Made by a program: the position numbers and the translations under genes. DNA of 64,000 bases from Zavarzinia aquatilis (GTDB taxonomy: Bacteria > Pseudomonadota > Alphaproteobacteria > Zavarziniales > Zavarziniaceae), in the NCBI RefSeq assembly GCF_003173035.1, contig NZ_QGLE01000009.1:1-64000 (forward strand). The letters are read 5' to 3'. Position 1 is the first letter of the stretch. The number at the start of each line of letters is the position of its first letter. The notes under the pieces are model-generated. The model saw nothing but the letters and a program-made list of their open reading frames with translations. It made no database searches and had not been told where the DNA came from. Shown here piece by piece: positions 38,021 through 47,488 of the stretch.

Positions 38021-38749
38021 ATGTTGACGCGCCTCGCCAACCCGACCCGCTTCCTGCGCCTCGCCGACCGGCTGCTGCCCTGGCTCGGCGGGCTGACCGT
38101 GCTTGCCTTCATCGCCGGCACCGTCTGGGGCCTGGGCTATGCCCCGGCGGATTATCAGCAGGGCGACACGGTGCGCATCATGTTCGTTCATGTGCCTGCG
38201 GCCTGGCTCGCCATGTTCGGTTATTCCTTCATGGCCATCGCGAGTTTCGTCGGCCTCGTCTGGAAACATCCGCTGGCCGATGTCGCGGCCAAGGCGGCGG
38301 CGCCGCTCGGCGCCGGCTTCTGCCTCGTCGCCCTCGTCACGGGCTCGCTCTGGGGCCAGCCGATGTGGGGCACCTGGTGGGTATGGGACGCGCGCCTGAC
38401 CTCGATGCTGGTGCTGTTCTTCCTCTATGTCGGCTATATCGCCCTGTGGTCGGCCATCGACGAGCCGGAGCGGGCCTCGAAGGCAGCGGCCATTCTCGCC
38501 CTCGTCGGCGCGGTCAATGTGCCGATCGTGAAATTCTCGGTCGACTGGTGGTCGACCCTGCATCAGCCCTCTTCGGTGATGCGGCTCGACGGGCCGACCA
38601 TCGACCCGTCGATCCTGTGGCCGCTGCTGGTCAACGCCATCGCCTTCCAGCTCTATTTCGTCACCGTCCTCTTGTGGCGGATGAAGGCGGAGCTGATCGG
38701 CCGGCGGGTGCGGGCGCTCACCCTCGGCCTCGCCGCGCGGGAAGCCTGA
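38021..38749 (+). CDS. ccmC: Haem transporter/haem-handling protein CcmC
   Basis: A 242-residue six-helix inner-membrane protein that loads haem onto CcmE. The tryptophan-rich WWD signature is WGQPMWGTWWVWDARLTS (about 110-130), flanked by two conserved His that ligate haem (FVHVPAAW near 60 and TLHQPSSV near 183). Length matches the family. It is separated from ccmB by 51 bases and from ccmD by 5. Confidence 0.96.
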   Translation: MLTRLANPTRFLRLADRLLPWLGGLTVLAFIAGTVWGLGYAPADYQQGDTVRIMFVHVPAAWLAMFGYSFMAIASFVGLVWKHPLADVAAKAAAPLGAGFCLVALVTGSLWGQPMWGTWWVWDARLTSMLVLFFLYVGYIALWSAIDEPERASKAAAILALVGAVNVPIVKFSVDWWSTLHQPSSVMRLDGPTIDPSILWPLLVNAIAFQLYFVTVLLWRMKAELIGRRVRALTLGLAAREA

Positions 38750-38754
38750 ACGCC

Positions 38755-38949
38755 ATGGATGCCGTCGCCACCTTCCTCGCCATGGGCGGCTATGCCGGTT
38801 TCGTCTGGCCGTCCTTCGCCCTGACCTTCGCCGTGATGATCGGCCTCGCCGTCGCCAGCCGCCGCGCCTTGCGCAAGGCGCAGCGCCAGCTGGAGCTGCT
38901 CGAACAATCGAGGCCGGCGCGTCGCGCCCGGCCGGGAAAAGCCGCATGA
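38755..38949 (+). CDS. ccmD: Haem exporter protein CcmD
   Basis: A 64-residue single-helix subunit that stabilises the CcmABC-CcmE complex. One membrane segment (about 10-32, GGYAGFVWPSFALTFAVMIG) is followed by a basic tail (RRALRKAQRQLELLEQ), the classic CcmD layout. It overlaps ccmE by 4 bases (ATGA at 38946). It is short and part of a longer shadow frame, so it is easily missed. Confidence 0.92.
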   Translation: MDAVATFLAMGGYAGFVWPSFALTFAVMIGLAVASRRALRKAQRQLELLEQSRPARRARPGKAA

Positions 38950-39437
38950 CCCCGCGCAAACGCCGCCGCCTGACCATCGCCATCGCCGGTCTCGCCTGCC
39001 TTGGCGCCGCCGCCGGCCTCATTCTCTATTCCCTGGGCGACCAGCTGGTGTTCTTTCTGTCGCCGACCGAGGTCGTCGCCAAGGCACCGCCGCCCAGCCA
39101 GCGCATCCGCATCGGCGGCCTCGTCGAGCAGGGCACGGTCAAGCGCAGCGAAGACGGCAAGACCGTCGAATTCCGCGTTACCGATCTGACGACCAGCGTG
39201 CCCGTCACCTATCACGGCATCCTGCCCGCGCTGTTCCGCGAGGGGCAGGGTGTGGTCGCCGAAGGCAACCGCCAGCAGGACGGCAGCGTGCTCGCCGCCG
39301 AAGTCCTCGCCAAGCACGACGAGACCTATATGCCGAAGGAAGTGGTCGAGGCGCTGAAGGCGTCCGGCCGCTGGAAGGAAGGCGACCCGTTGCCCGCCGG
39401 GCCCCATCCCGGCACCGAAGGGGGGAAGACGCCATGA
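38946..39437 (+). CDS. ccmE: Cytochrome c-type haem chaperone CcmE
   Basis: A 163-residue periplasmic haem chaperone anchored by one N-terminal helix (about 9-29). The OB-fold core includes IRIGGLVEQGTVKRS and VPVTYHGILPALFREGQGV. The covalent haem-binding His and the nearby Tyr are in AKHDETYMPKEV (H-D-x-x-Y; His about 124). It is translationally coupled to ccmD and ccmF by ATGA overlaps. Confidence 0.96.
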   Translation: MTPRKRRRLTIAIAGLACLGAAAGLILYSLGDQLVFFLSPTEVVAKAPPPSQRIRIGGLVEQGTVKRSEDGKTVEFRVTDLTTSVPVTYHGILPALFREGQGVVAEGNRQQDGSVLAAEVLAKHDETYMPKEVVEALKASGRWKEGDPLPAGPHPGTEGGKTP

Positions 39438-41398
39438 TCGCCGAACTCGGGCATTTCGCCCTGATCCTCGCCTTCGTCGTCGCGCTCGCGCAGGGCATCG
39501 TGCCGATGGTGGGCGCCGCGCGCGGTCACGGGCCGTCGATGAAGCTGGCCGATACCGCCGCCGTCCTGCAGTTCCTGCTGGTCGCCGGGGCCTTCGCCGC
39601 CCTCGTTCATGCCTATGTAACGTCCGACTTCTCGCTGGTGAATGTCGCCACCAACAGCCATTCGCAGAAGCCGATGCTCTACAAGGTGACCGGCGTCTGG
39701 GGCAATCACGAGGGCTCGCTGCTGCTCTGGGCGCTGATGCTCACGCTGTTCGGGGCGATGGTCGCCTTGTTCGGGCGCAACCTGCCCGATGGCTTCCGGG
39801 CGCGGGCGCTGGCGGTCCAGGGGCTGGTCGGCGTCGGCTTCCTCGCCTTCATGATCTTCACCTCCAATCCCTTCGCCCGGCTCGATCCCGCGCCGCTCGA
39901 GGGCAACGGCCTCAACCCGATCCTGCAGGACCCGGGCCTCGCCTTCCATCCGCCCTTCCTTTACGCGGGCTATGTCGGCATCTCGATCGCCTTCTCTTTC
40001 GCGGTCGCCGCCCTGATCGAAGGGCGGGTGCCGCCGTCCTGGGCGCGCTGGGTGCGGCCCTGGACGCTGGCGGCCTGGTCGATGCTGACCATCGGCATCA
40101 GCGGCGGTTCCTACTGGGCCTATTACGAATTGGGCTGGGGCGGCTTCTGGTTCTGGGATCCGGTCGAGAATGCCTCGCTCATGCCCTGGCTGGCGGCGAC
40201 CGCGCTGCTGCATTCGGCGATCGTGGTCGAGAAGCGCGACACGCTGAAGAGCTGGACCATCCTCCTCGCCATTCTCGCCTTCTCGCTCTCGCTGCTCGGC
40301 ACGTTCCTCGTCCGCTCGGGCGTGCTGACCTCGGTCCATGCCTTCGCCTCCGACCCGACGCGGGGCTTCTTCATCCTCGTCTTCCTGCTGGCGGTGACCG
40401 GCGGCGCGCTGACGCTCTATGCCATCCGCGCGCCGGCGCTGAAGCCGGGCGGGTTGTTCCAGACCGTCTCGCGCGAAGGCTCGCTGGTCCTCAACAATCT
40501 TCTCCTCGCGGTGGCGACGGCGACCGTGCTCTGCGGCACGCTCTATCCGCTGATCCTCGATGAGCTGACCGGGGCCAAGGTCACGGTCGGGCCGCCCTAT
40601 TACAACCTGACCTTCATGCCGATCATGGTGCCGCTGATCCTCGCGCTCGGCATCGGGCCGCTGCTGCCGTGGAAGCGCGGCAGCCTGACGAGCACCCTCG
40701 CCAAGGTGAAGCTGGCCGCGGCGCTGGCCGTGCTCGGCGGTATCGCCATCGTGCTGGCGACGACCGATGCGCCGGTGCTTGCCGTGGTCGGCTTCGTGCT
40801 CGCCTTCTACCTCGGCGGCGCGGTGCTCATCGAATTCGCCCAGCGGGTGCAGTTGATGAAGCTCGGCCCGATGGGGGCGCTGCGCCGCCTGTTCGGGCTG
40901 CCGCGCGGCGCCATCGGCATGACGCTGGCTCATTTCGGCATGGCGGTTTCCGTGATCGGCATCGCCGCCGCGACCGGCTTCGCCCAGGATCACCTCGGCG
41001 TCATGAAGGTCGACGACACGGTCGAGATCGCCGGCTACCGCCTGACCTTCCGCGGGGTCGAGGATGTGCCGGGCCCGAACTACACCGCGACCCGCGGCCG
41101 CTTCGAGGTCGAAGGCGTGGGCACCATGCTGCCCGAGACGCGGAAGTTCCGCGCTCCGCCCATGGAAACCACCGAGGCGGCGATCCATTCGACGATTGTC
41201 GGCGATCTCTATGTCGTCGTCGGCGAGAAGACCGGGGCGGGTTACGCCACCCGCATCTACTGGAAGCCCTTCGTCATGTGGATCTGGGCCGGCGGCATCA
41301 TGATGGCCTTCGGCGGCTTCGTCTCGCTCAGCGACCGGCGCCTGCGGGTCGGTGCTCCGGTGCGGCGCGCCGTGGCGCAGGCCCAGCCGGCGGAATAG
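39434..41398 (+). CDS. ccmF: Cytochrome c haem lyase subunit CcmF
   Basis: A 654-residue polytopic protein that, with CcmH/CcmI, attaches haem to apocytochrome c. The WWD-type signature GWGGFWFWDPVENASLMPWL (about 232-251) and conserved His around it (GNHEGSLLLW, LLHSAIV) are intact. About 15 helices are predicted. Full length for the family (about 640-660). It is preceded by ccmE with overlap and followed by ccmG after 9 bases. Confidence 0.97.
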   Translation: MIAELGHFALILAFVVALAQGIVPMVGAARGHGPSMKLADTAAVLQFLLVAGAFAALVHAYVTSDFSLVNVATNSHSQKPMLYKVTGVWGNHEGSLLLWALMLTLFGAMVALFGRNLPDGFRARALAVQGLVGVGFLAFMIFTSNPFARLDPAPLEGNGLNPILQDPGLAFHPPFLYAGYVGISIAFSFAVAALIEGRVPPSWARWVRPWTLAAWSMLTIGISGGSYWAYYELGWGGFWFWDPVENASLMPWLAATALLHSAIVVEKRDTLKSWTILLAILAFSLSLLGTFLVRSGVLTSVHAFASDPTRGFFILVFLLAVTGGALTLYAIRAPALKPGGLFQTVSREGSLVLNNLLLAVATATVLCGTLYPLILDELTGAKVTVGPPYYNLTFMPIMVPLILALGIGPLLPWKRGSLTSTLAKVKLAAALAVLGGIAIVLATTDAPVLAVVGFVLAFYLGGAVLIEFAQRVQLMKLGPMGALRRLFGLPRGAIGMTLAHFGMAVSVIGIAAATGFAQDHLGVMKVDDTVEIAGYRLTFRGVEDVPGPNYTATRGRFEVEGVGTMLPETRKFRAPPMETTEAAIHSTIVGDLYVVVGEKTGAGYATRIYWKPFVMWIWAGGIMMAFGGFVSLSDRRLRVGAPVRRAVAQAQPAE

Positions 41399-41407
41399 GA
41401 CAGGGCC

Positions 41408-41953
41408 ATGAACGGAAAATATCGCTTCCTGCTGGCGGCCCTGCCGCTCGCCGTGGTCATCGGCCTCTCCGGCTTTTTCTACGACCGGCTGGGCAAGGAT
41501 CCGGGCGAATTGCCCTCGGTCCTGATCGGCAAGCCGGTGCCCGAATTTACCCTGCCCGGTCTCGAGGACGGCGCGCCGGGCCTCGCCAGCGCGGATCTGC
41601 GCAGCGGCACGGTGACCATCGTCAATGTCTTCGCCTCCTGGTGCGCGCCCTGCCGGATCGAGCATCCGATGCTCACCGCCCTCGCCAAGGTGCCGAAGAT
41701 CCGCCTCGTCGGCATCGCCTACAAGGACAAGATCGAGGCGACCCGCGCCTTCCTCGGCGAACTCGGCAATCCTTACGCGCTGATCGGCGCCGATGTGACC
41801 GGCCGGGTTGCCATCGACTGGGGCGTCTACGGTGTGCCCGAGACCTATCTGGTTTCGCCCGGGGGCGAGATCGTGTGGAAGCACGTCGGTCCCCTCGACG
41901 AGACGGTGATCCGCGGCGAATTGCTGCCCCGGGCCGAGAAGCTGCTGAAATGA
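41408..41953 (+). CDS. ccmG: Thiol:disulfide interchange protein CcmG/DsbE
   Basis: A 181-residue membrane-anchored thioredoxin-like protein that keeps apocytochrome cysteines reduced. An N-terminal helix (about 8-25) is followed by the active site ASWCAPCRIEHP (C-A-P-C, about 78-81) and the cis-proline region VYGVPETYLVSPGG. The acidic/GVxE insert of the CcmG type (DWGVYGVPETY) is seen. It overlaps ccmH by ATGA. Confidence 0.95.
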   Translation: MNGKYRFLLAALPLAVVIGLSGFFYDRLGKDPGELPSVLIGKPVPEFTLPGLEDGAPGLASADLRSGTVTIVNVFASWCAPCRIEHPMLTALAKVPKIRLVGIAYKDKIEATRAFLGELGNPYALIGADVTGRVAIDWGVYGVPETYLVSPGGEIVWKHVGPLDETVIRGELLPRAEKLLK

Positions 41954-42525
41954 AGTTCCTTCTTCGTCTCTCGTCGCCCCGGCGCAGGCCGGGGCCTTTC
42001 GCCGGCAGGGTGCCCCTGTCGGCCCGAGATCCCGGCCTTCGCCGGGATGACGCGCGGGGGTGGCGCGCGCTGGCGCTGGCGACCGTGCTGTTCTTGTCGG
42101 CGGTGCCCGCCCTCGCCATTGGGGTGGACGAGCCCATGGCCGACCCGGCGATGGAGGCGAAGGCGCGCGACATCGCGCGGGGTCTGCGCTGCCTCGTCTG
42201 CCAGAACCAGTCGATCGAGGATTCCAACGCGCCGCTCGCCGCGGACCTGCGCCACATCGTGCGCGAGCGCCTCGCGGCCGGCGAAGACGAGGCGGCGATC
42301 CAGAAATATCTGGTCGACCGCTATGGCGAATGGGTGCTGATGCGCCCGCCCTTCGAGCCGGCGACCTATGCCCTGTGGTTCGGGCCTGCCGCGCTGCTGC
42401 TGACCGGGGTCGGCGTCATCCTGTGGCGCCGCCGGCATCCTGCGACCGTGCCGGAAGCTGAGGCCCTGACGGCGGAGGAGCGCGCGCGGCTCGACAGACT
42501 GCTGAAGGACGAGGACCCGGCATGA
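41950..42525 (+). CDS. ccmH: Cytochrome c maturation protein CcmH (with repeat insert)
   Basis: A 191-residue CcmH/CcmL/Ccl2-type protein that reduces the apocytochrome. The catalytic LRCLVCQNQSI motif (about 78-88) and the C-terminal helix (YALWFGPAALLLTGVGVILW) are normal. The N-terminus is not: after MKFLLRL, about 30 residues (SSPRRRPGPF ... LRRDDARG) are the in-frame translation of a palindromic repeat, and the real signal sequence WRALALATVLFLSAVPALA comes only afterwards. The start at 41950 is fixed by the ATGA overlap with ccmG; I see no good later start. The extra Arg-rich stretch likely lengthens the signal's n-region. Confidence 0.92.
   Translation: MKFLLRLSSPRRRPGPFAGRVPLSARDPGLRRDDARGWRALALATVLFLSAVPALAIGVDEPMADPAMEAKARDIARGLRCLVCQNQSIEDSNAPLAADLRHIVRERLAAGEDEAAIQKYLVDRYGEWVLMRPPFEPATYALWFGPAALLLTGVGVILWRRRHPATVPEAEALTAEERARLDRLLKDEDPA
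41968..42052. repeat. Palindromic repeat pair inside ccmH
   Basis: Left unit GTCGCCCCGGCGCAGGCCGGGG (here quoted as CCCCGGCGCAGGCCGGGG, 41977-41994) and right unit ATCCCGGCCTTCGCCGGGAT (42029-42048) are in inverted orientation about 35 bases apart. It has the same structure as the elements at 53634 and 59718, but is located inside the coding part of a signal peptide. Confidence 0.8.
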
Positions 42526-43625
42526 TGTTCGTCGCCTTCGGGCTGCTGGCGGCCGCGGTCGCCATCCTTCTGCTGCGCCCGCTGATGCGCACCGGCGCCG
42601 GCCCCGATACCGCCGCGGCGGAACGCGCCGTGTACCGCGCCCAGCTGGCCGAACTGGCGGCGGAGGCCGGCGCCGGCCAGATGTCCGCCGCCGATGCCGA
42701 AACCGCCAAGCTGGAGATCGAGCGCCGCCTGCTGCGCGTCGGCGAGGCGCGCAAACTGTCCGGCCGGCCGTCGCTGGTGCTCGCCCTCGCGGTCGCGCTC
42801 GGCGTGCCGGCGGCGGCGGCGCTGCTTTACGAAAGGCTTGGCGTGCCCGGCCTCGTCGACCGGCCGCTGGCCGAGCGGGTGACCGCGCAGGGCCAGGAGG
42901 ACGAGACGCGCCGCCTGATCGACGCCCTCGAAGCCCGCATGAAGGCGGTGCCGGACGATCCGCGCGGCTGGGTGCTGCTGGCCCGGGCCCGGGCGGCGGA
43001 AGGCAAGCTGGTCGAGGCGGCCGAGGCTTACGAGAAGGTGATCGGTCTGATCCCCGATTCCGTCGACGCCCGTCTCGGCGCGGCCGAACTGCGCATCGCC
43101 GCCGCGAATGGCGCGGTCGGACCGGAGGCGAAGGCCCTGATCGACCAGGCGCTGACCCTCCAGCCCGGCAATACCGCCGCCCGCCATTTTGGCGCCTATG
43201 CCAAATTCGCCGGGGGCGACACGGCAGGGGCGGTCGCGGACTGGCAGGCGATCCTGAAGGATGCCGCGCCCGACGATCCCATTCGCGATGCCGTGACGGC
43301 GGGCCTGCGCGCCGCCGGGGCGCCGGTGCCGGATGCGGCGCCCGCGGCCCCCGGCCCGACGGCCGCGGATGCCGCCGCCGCGCAGGCCATGAGCCCCGAA
43401 GAGCGTCAGTCGATGATCGAGGGCATGGTGACACGCCTCGCCGAGCGCCTGAAGGAACAGCCGGACGATCTCGATGGCTGGTTGCGGCTGGCGCGGGCTT
43501 ATGATGTCCTTGGCAAGGCACCGGAAGCGGTCGCCGCCTGGGAGAAAGCCGCCGCCCTGAAGCCGGACGATCCGGCGATCGGCGAGGGGCTGGCCGCTGC
43601 GCGGGCGAAACTTCCCGTTAAGTGA
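42522..43625 (+). CDS. ccmI: c-type cytochrome biogenesis protein CcmI
   Basis: A 367-residue apocytochrome-binding chaperone of the haem lyase complex. Two N-terminal helices (about 2-20 and 80-98) flank a cytoplasmic loop with a leucine-rich helical stretch (YRAQLAELAAEAGAGQMS). The periplasmic part contains TPR motifs (GWVLLARARAAEGKLVEAAE, GWLRLARAYDVLGKAPEAVA). It overlaps ccmH by 4 bases and ends the ccm operon. Confidence 0.94.
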   Translation: MMFVAFGLLAAAVAILLLRPLMRTGAGPDTAAAERAVYRAQLAELAAEAGAGQMSAADAETAKLEIERRLLRVGEARKLSGRPSLVLALAVALGVPAAAALLYERLGVPGLVDRPLAERVTAQGQEDETRRLIDALEARMKAVPDDPRGWVLLARARAAEGKLVEAAEAYEKVIGLIPDSVDARLGAAELRIAAANGAVGPEAKALIDQALTLQPGNTAARHFGAYAKFAGGDTAGAVADWQAILKDAAPDDPIRDAVTAGLRAAGAPVPDAAPAAPGPTAADAAAAQAMSPEERQSMIEGMVTRLAERLKEQPDDLDGWLRLARAYDVLGKAPEAVAAWEKAAALKPDDPAIGEGLAAARAKLPVK

Positions 43626-43656
43626 GCGTTAAGACCCACCGGGGTAAACCAAGACC

Positions 43657-43917
43657 ATGGATATCAAGCCGAGTCCCGCCATTCTGACCGCCCTTGCTTC
43701 CCTCTCGCAGGGCGGCTCGGGTGTGCGCGCGCCGGCCACCAGGGCCGAAGGTGTGCCGACCCAGACGGCGGAAGCGGCGACGCGCCTGTCCACCGGCGTC
43801 GATATCCGCGTCGGCGGCGAGACGCAGGGCGGCACCAGCCCGCGGCGCGAGGCACCGGGCACCAATCCCCGGCCGCTGCAACCCGGCCTTGGCCGTCTGA
43901 TCGACCTGACCGTCTGA
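43657..43917 (+). CDS. Small hypothetical protein
   Basis: An 86-residue protein I do not recognise, beginning [20 protein letters not shown] and ending LIDLTV. It is Gly/Thr/Pro/Arg-rich with little predicted structure, no signal peptide and no membrane helix. It starts 31 bases after ccmI on the same strand, in a gap that would otherwise be about 330 bases. Codon usage matches its neighbours (GC-rich third positions). It may be a real small gene or a chance frame; the opposite strand is also open here. Confidence 0.5.
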   Translation: MDIKPSPAILTALASLSQGGSGVRAPATRAEGVPTQTAEAATRLSTGVDIRVGGETQGGTSPRREAPGTNPRPLQPGLGRLIDLTV

Positions 43918-43958
43918 CGGGGCTTGCCCCGCTGCGGCCCGGCCGCGACAATCCCGGC

Positions 43959-44501
43959 ATGACAGCCGGCCCCGATTTCCATGCGACGATTCCCGAAGGC
44001 GACGACCGCGAACGCGACGTCTGCCGGACCTGCGGTTTCGTCAATTACGTGAACCCCAAGATCGTCGTCGGCGCCGTCGTCACCCACGACGGCCGTTTCC
44101 TGCTGGCCCGCCGCGCGATCGAGCCGAGGCGCGGCTTCTGGACCATTCCGGCGGGCTTCATGGAGGAAGGCGAGTCGGTCGCCGAAGGTGCCGCGCGCGA
44201 GGCGCGGGAAGAGGCCTGCGCCGATATCGCCATCGACGCCCTGCTGGCGGTCTATTCCATCCCGCGCATCTCGCAGGTCCAGATGATCCACCGCGCGGCG
44301 CTGGCGCGGCCCGAATTCGCGGCGGGGCCGGAAAGCCTCGAGGTCCGGCTCTTTGCCTGGGACGAGATTCCGTGGGACGAGATCGCCTTTCCCTCGGTCC
44401 ATTGGGCGCTGCACCACTGGCGCGCGGTCGAGGGGCAGGCGGCTTTTCCGCCCTTCGTCAATCCGCCCGGGCAGGACGGACGGGCACCGCTGCCCTATTG
44501 A
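43959..44501 (+). CDS. Nudix hydrolase
   Basis: A 180-residue pyrophosphohydrolase. The Nudix box reads [20 protein letters not shown], matching G-x5-E-x7-R-E-x-x-E-E; the usual Gly after the box is Cys. A C-x2-C pair before it ([13 protein letters not shown]) resembles the zinc ribbon of NADH-pyrophosphatase-like and ADP-ribose-pyrophosphatase-like Nudix proteins; the second half of the ribbon is not seen. The substrate is therefore open. Its stop overlaps the tail of thiE on the other strand by 7 bases. Confidence 0.9.
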   Translation: MTAGPDFHATIPEGDDRERDVCRTCGFVNYVNPKIVVGAVVTHDGRFLLARRAIEPRRGFWTIPAGFMEEGESVAEGAAREAREEACADIAIDALLAVYSIPRISQVQMIHRAALARPEFAAGPESLEVRLFAWDEIPWDEIAFPSVHWALHHWRAVEGQAAFPPFVNPPGQDGRAPLPY

Positions 44502-45166
44502 CGGGCGATATCGTCGAAGATGCGGTTGAAGGCGGCGACGGCGGCGGCCGGGCCTTCGGCGTGCTGCCAGACACCGGCTGAAACGGCGAGGAAGTCGGCC
44601 CCCGCGCTGACCAGCGGCGTGCAGTTCGCGGTCGTGATGCCGCCGATGGCGACCTGCGGCACGGTCATCATTTCGGACCACCAGCTGACCAGTTCGAGCG
44701 GGGCGCGGCTCTTCGCGTCCTTGGTCGCGGTCGGGAAGAAGGCGCCGAAGGCGACATAGTCGGCCCCGGCCTCGCCCGCTTCCATGGCGAGGTGGCGGCT
44801 GTCATGGCAGGTGACGCCGACGATGGCATCGGGCCCGACGAGGCGGCGCGCCTCGGCATAAGGCATGTCGTCCTGGCCGACATGGACGCCGTCGGCGCCC
44901 AGCGCCTGGGCGAGGTCCGGCCGGTCGTTCAGGATGAAGGCGGCACCCGCCCGCTGCGCGAGGGGCATCAGCGCATCGGCGGTGCGCATGATGTGATCGT
45001 CGGTCACATCCTTCAGCCGCAGCTGGACGCAGGCGACGTCGCCCGCGCCGAGGGCGGCCTTCAGCACCTCGCTGAAGGCCTTGGTCTCGAAGACGGGCGG
45101 CGTGATCAGATAGAGGCGGCAGGGAGCCTTGGGATCGTCCTGCACCGGCTTTCCTGCCGCCGCCAT
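44495..45166 (-). CDS. thiE: Thiamine phosphate synthase ThiE-like
   Basis: A 223-residue TIM-barrel enzyme that joins HMP-pyrophosphate to thiazole phosphate to make thiamine phosphate. Typical segments are [39 protein letters not shown] (split: NDRPDLA and GVHVGQDD), VGVTCHDS (family VGxSxH) and QVAIGGIT. The start at 45166 is one base after the aldolase stop; an open frame upstream is a shadow of the aldolase gene. It is the last gene of the tkt-gap-pgk-fba run. Some proteins of this kind are TenI-like; ThiE is favoured by the intact phosphate-binding motifs. Confidence 0.85.
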   Translation of the reverse strand: MAAAGKPVQDDPKAPCRLYLITPPVFETKAFSEVLKAALGAGDVACVQLRLKDVTDDHIMRTADALMPLAQRAGAAFILNDRPDLAQALGADGVHVGQDDMPYAEARRLVGPDAIVGVTCHDSRHLAMEAGEAGADYVAFGAFFPTATKDAKSRAPLELVSWWSEMMTVPQVAIGGITTANCTPLVSAGADFLAVSAGVWQHAEGPAAAVAAFNRIFDDIARQ

Positions 45167-45167
45167 G

Positions 45168-46100
45168 TTATTCCTGGCCCTTGTAGATGCGGACCAGCTT
45201 GTCCAGCATGGCGAGCGCATCTTCGCGCGAGCGCTGGAAGGTGTTGCGGCCGATGATCGAGCCGTTGCCGCCGCCGTCGCGGATCGCGCGGGCGTCGTCA
45301 TAGACCGAATCTTCCGACTTCGCCGCGCCGCCCGAGAAGACGACGATGCGCTTGCCGTTGAAGCAGGCCTGGGTGACGTGACGGACGCGGTCGGCGAGGG
45401 TCGCCGTCGGCACCGGATGCTTGTCGTAGACCTTCTTGGCCTCGCCCTGCTCGATGAAATCGGAGGGGAGCTTCACCTTGATGATATGGGCGCCGGTCAG
45501 GGCGGCCATGTGGGCGGCATAGGCGCCGACGTCGAGCGCCAGTTCACCTTCCTTCGACAGGTTGCCACCGCGCGGATAGGACCACACGACGACGGCGAGG
45601 CCGCAGGCCTTGGCTTCGGCGGTCAGCTCGCGCAGCTCTTCCATCTGGTCGAACATCTGGTCCGAGCCGGGATACATGGTGAAGCCGATGGCCGAGCAGC
45701 CGAGCCGGATCGCGTCCTGCACGGTCGCGGTCACCGCCTGGTCCGGGGCTTCCTTGGCGCGCGACAGCGAGTTGGACGAATTGACCTTCAGGATGGTCGG
45801 GATCTGGCCGGCGAAGGTATCGGCGCCGGCTTCCAGCATCCCGAGCACCGAGGCATAGGCCGACAGGCCGGCGTCGATGGCGATCTGGAAATGGTAATGC
45901 GGGTCATAGGCCGCGGGGTTCGGCGCGAAGCTGCGCGCGGGGCCATGCTCGAAGCCCTGGTCGACCGGCAGGATGATCAGCTTGCCGGTGCCACCGAGGC
46001 GGCCGGCGCCAAGAATGCGGGCGAGATTGGTCTTGGTGCCCGGGTTGTCGCTTTCGTAGTGCGAAAGGATATCCTTCACCTTCTTGGTGATCTTCGACAT
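45168..46100 (-). CDS. Class I fructose-bisphosphate aldolase
   Basis: A 310-residue Schiff-base aldolase of the FbaB/DhnA (archaeal-type) class I group, which cleaves fructose 1,6-bisphosphate. Signature stretches are [20 protein letters not shown] and the Lys-bearing [12 protein letters not shown]; the phosphate loop is SGGAAKSED. The Met at 46100 is chosen because the sequence before it is not part of the family. It sits between pgk and thiE on the same strand, with a hairpin after pgk, and so serves glycolysis/gluconeogenesis with its neighbours. Confidence 0.93.
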   Translation of the reverse strand: MSKITKKVKDILSHYESDNPGTKTNLARILGAGRLGGTGKLIILPVDQGFEHGPARSFAPNPAAYDPHYHFQIAIDAGLSAYASVLGMLEAGADTFAGQIPTILKVNSSNSLSRAKEAPDQAVTATVQDAIRLGCSAIGFTMYPGSDQMFDQMEELRELTAEAKACGLAVVVWSYPRGGNLSKEGELALDVGAYAAHMAALTGAHIIKVKLPSDFIEQGEAKKVYDKHPVPTATLADRVRHVTQACFNGKRIVVFSGGAAKSEDSVYDDARAIRDGGGNGSIIGRNTFQRSREDALAMLDKLVRIYKGQE

Positions 46101-46194
46101 TTGGTCCCCCAATGATGGACGGCTCGAGTTGAATGGGCGCGCTTGTAGCAAGGTGCGGAAGAGTCGTCCATGCTGCAGCGCATCGGAAAAGGAA

Positions 46195-46227
46195 GCGGCC
46201 GGCGGAAGTTTCGTTCCCGCCGGCCGC
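46195..46227 (-). terminator. Hairpin after pgk
   Basis: GCGGCCGGCGG (46195-46205) pairs perfectly with CCGCCGGCCGC (46217-46227). On the minus strand it follows the pgk stop by 11 bases and is followed by TTCCTTTTCC, so it acts as an intrinsic terminator or attenuator between pgk and the aldolase gene. Confidence 0.75.
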
Positions 46228-46238
46228 CGTTTTTCTTG

Positions 46239-47477
46239 CTACTTCGCGAGGGCCTTCACGCCCGGCAGGTCCTTGCCCTCGAGCCATTCGAGGAAGGCAC
46301 CGCCCGCCGTCGAGACGAAGGAGAAGCCTTCGGCCGCGCCCGCGTGGTTCAGCGCGGCGACCGTGTCGCCGCCACCGGCGACCGACAGCAGCTGGCCGGC
46401 CCGGGTCAGGCGCGAGACCTTGCGCGCCGTCGCCGTCGTCGCGATGTCGAAGGGCTCCAGCTCGAAGGCGCCGAAGGGGCCGTTCCAGACCACGGTCTTC
46501 GCCTTCTCGAAGATTTCCGAGACGAGGGCGACCGACTGGGTGCCGACATCGAGGATCATGGCATCGTCCGGCACCGCGTCGACCGAGACGGTCTCGCAGG
46601 GGGCATAGGCCTTGAACTCGCGGGCGACGACGCCGTCGACCGGCAGCACGACTTCGGTGCCGGCGGCCTTGGCCTTGGCGATGATGGCGCGGGCGGTATC
46701 GGCCATGTCGCGTTCGGCGAGGCTCTTGCCGATCGCCTTGCCTTCCGCGAACAGGAAGGTGTTGGCCATGCCGCCACCGATCACCAGATAGTCGACCTTG
46801 CCGACCAGATTGCCGATCACGTCGAGCTTGGACGAGACCTTGGCGCCGCCAACGACGGCGACCACCGGATGGGCCGGATTGCCGAGGGCGGCCTCGAGCG
46901 CGTCGAGTTCCTTCTTCATCCAGATGCCGGCGGCATGGGGCAGCAGGTCGGCGAGGCCGGCGGTCGAGGCATGGGCGCGGTGGGCGCAGGAGAAGGCGTC
47001 GTTCACATAGAATTCGCCGAGCGCGGCGAGCTGCTTCGTGAACTCGGGATCGTTCTTTTCCTCGCCCGCGTGGAAGCGGGTGTTCTCGAGGACGAGCACG
47101 GCGCCCGGCGCCATGGCGTCGACCGCGGCCTTGGCCACGGGGCCGACGCAGTCGGCGGCGAAGGCGACCGGCATTCCGATGATCACCGGCAGGGCGTCGG
47201 CGACGGGGCGCAGGCTCTGCGAGGCGTCCCAGCCCTTGGGCCGGCCGAAGTGCGAGAGCACGATGACCTTGGCGCCCTTGGCCGCCAGCGCCTTGATGGT
47301 GACCGCATTGGCCTGCAGGCGGGTCAGATCGGTGACCACGCCGTCCTTCATCGGGGCGTTGAGGTCGACCCGCAGCAGAACCCGGCGACCGTGAAGGTCG
47401 CCGAGATCGTCGATGCCGAGGAAGCGGCTCCCCGCCGAGACGGCAGGCACGTCGGCTTTGGCGGTTTGCGCGCTCAT
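46239..47477 (-). CDS. pgk: Phosphoglycerate kinase
   Basis: A 412-residue two-domain kinase that transfers phosphate between 1,3-bisphosphoglycerate and ADP. The N-domain signature [16 protein letters not shown], the basic-patch HFGRPKG and the C-domain nucleotide loop [12 protein letters not shown] are present. The start at 47477 follows GAGGAG at suitable spacing; an N-terminal extension of about 15 residues precedes the usual start ([15 protein letters not shown]). A longer open frame running into gap is a shadow. It is 11 bases after gap. Confidence 0.97.
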   Translation of the reverse strand: MSAQTAKADVPAVSAGSRFLGIDDLGDLHGRRVLLRVDLNAPMKDGVVTDLTRLQANAVTIKALAAKGAKVIVLSHFGRPKGWDASQSLRPVADALPVIIGMPVAFAADCVGPVAKAAVDAMAPGAVLVLENTRFHAGEEKNDPEFTKQLAALGEFYVNDAFSCAHRAHASTAGLADLLPHAAGIWMKKELDALEAALGNPAHPVVAVVGGAKVSSKLDVIGNLVGKVDYLVIGGGMANTFLFAEGKAIGKSLAERDMADTARAIIAKAKAAGTEVVLPVDGVVAREFKAYAPCETVSVDAVPDDAMILDVGTQSVALVSEIFEKAKTVVWNGPFGAFELEPFDIATTATARKVSRLTRAGQLLSVAGGGDTVAALNHAGAAEGFSFVSTAGGAFLEWLEGKDLPGVKALAK

Positions 47478-47488
47478 CGGCCAGCTCC

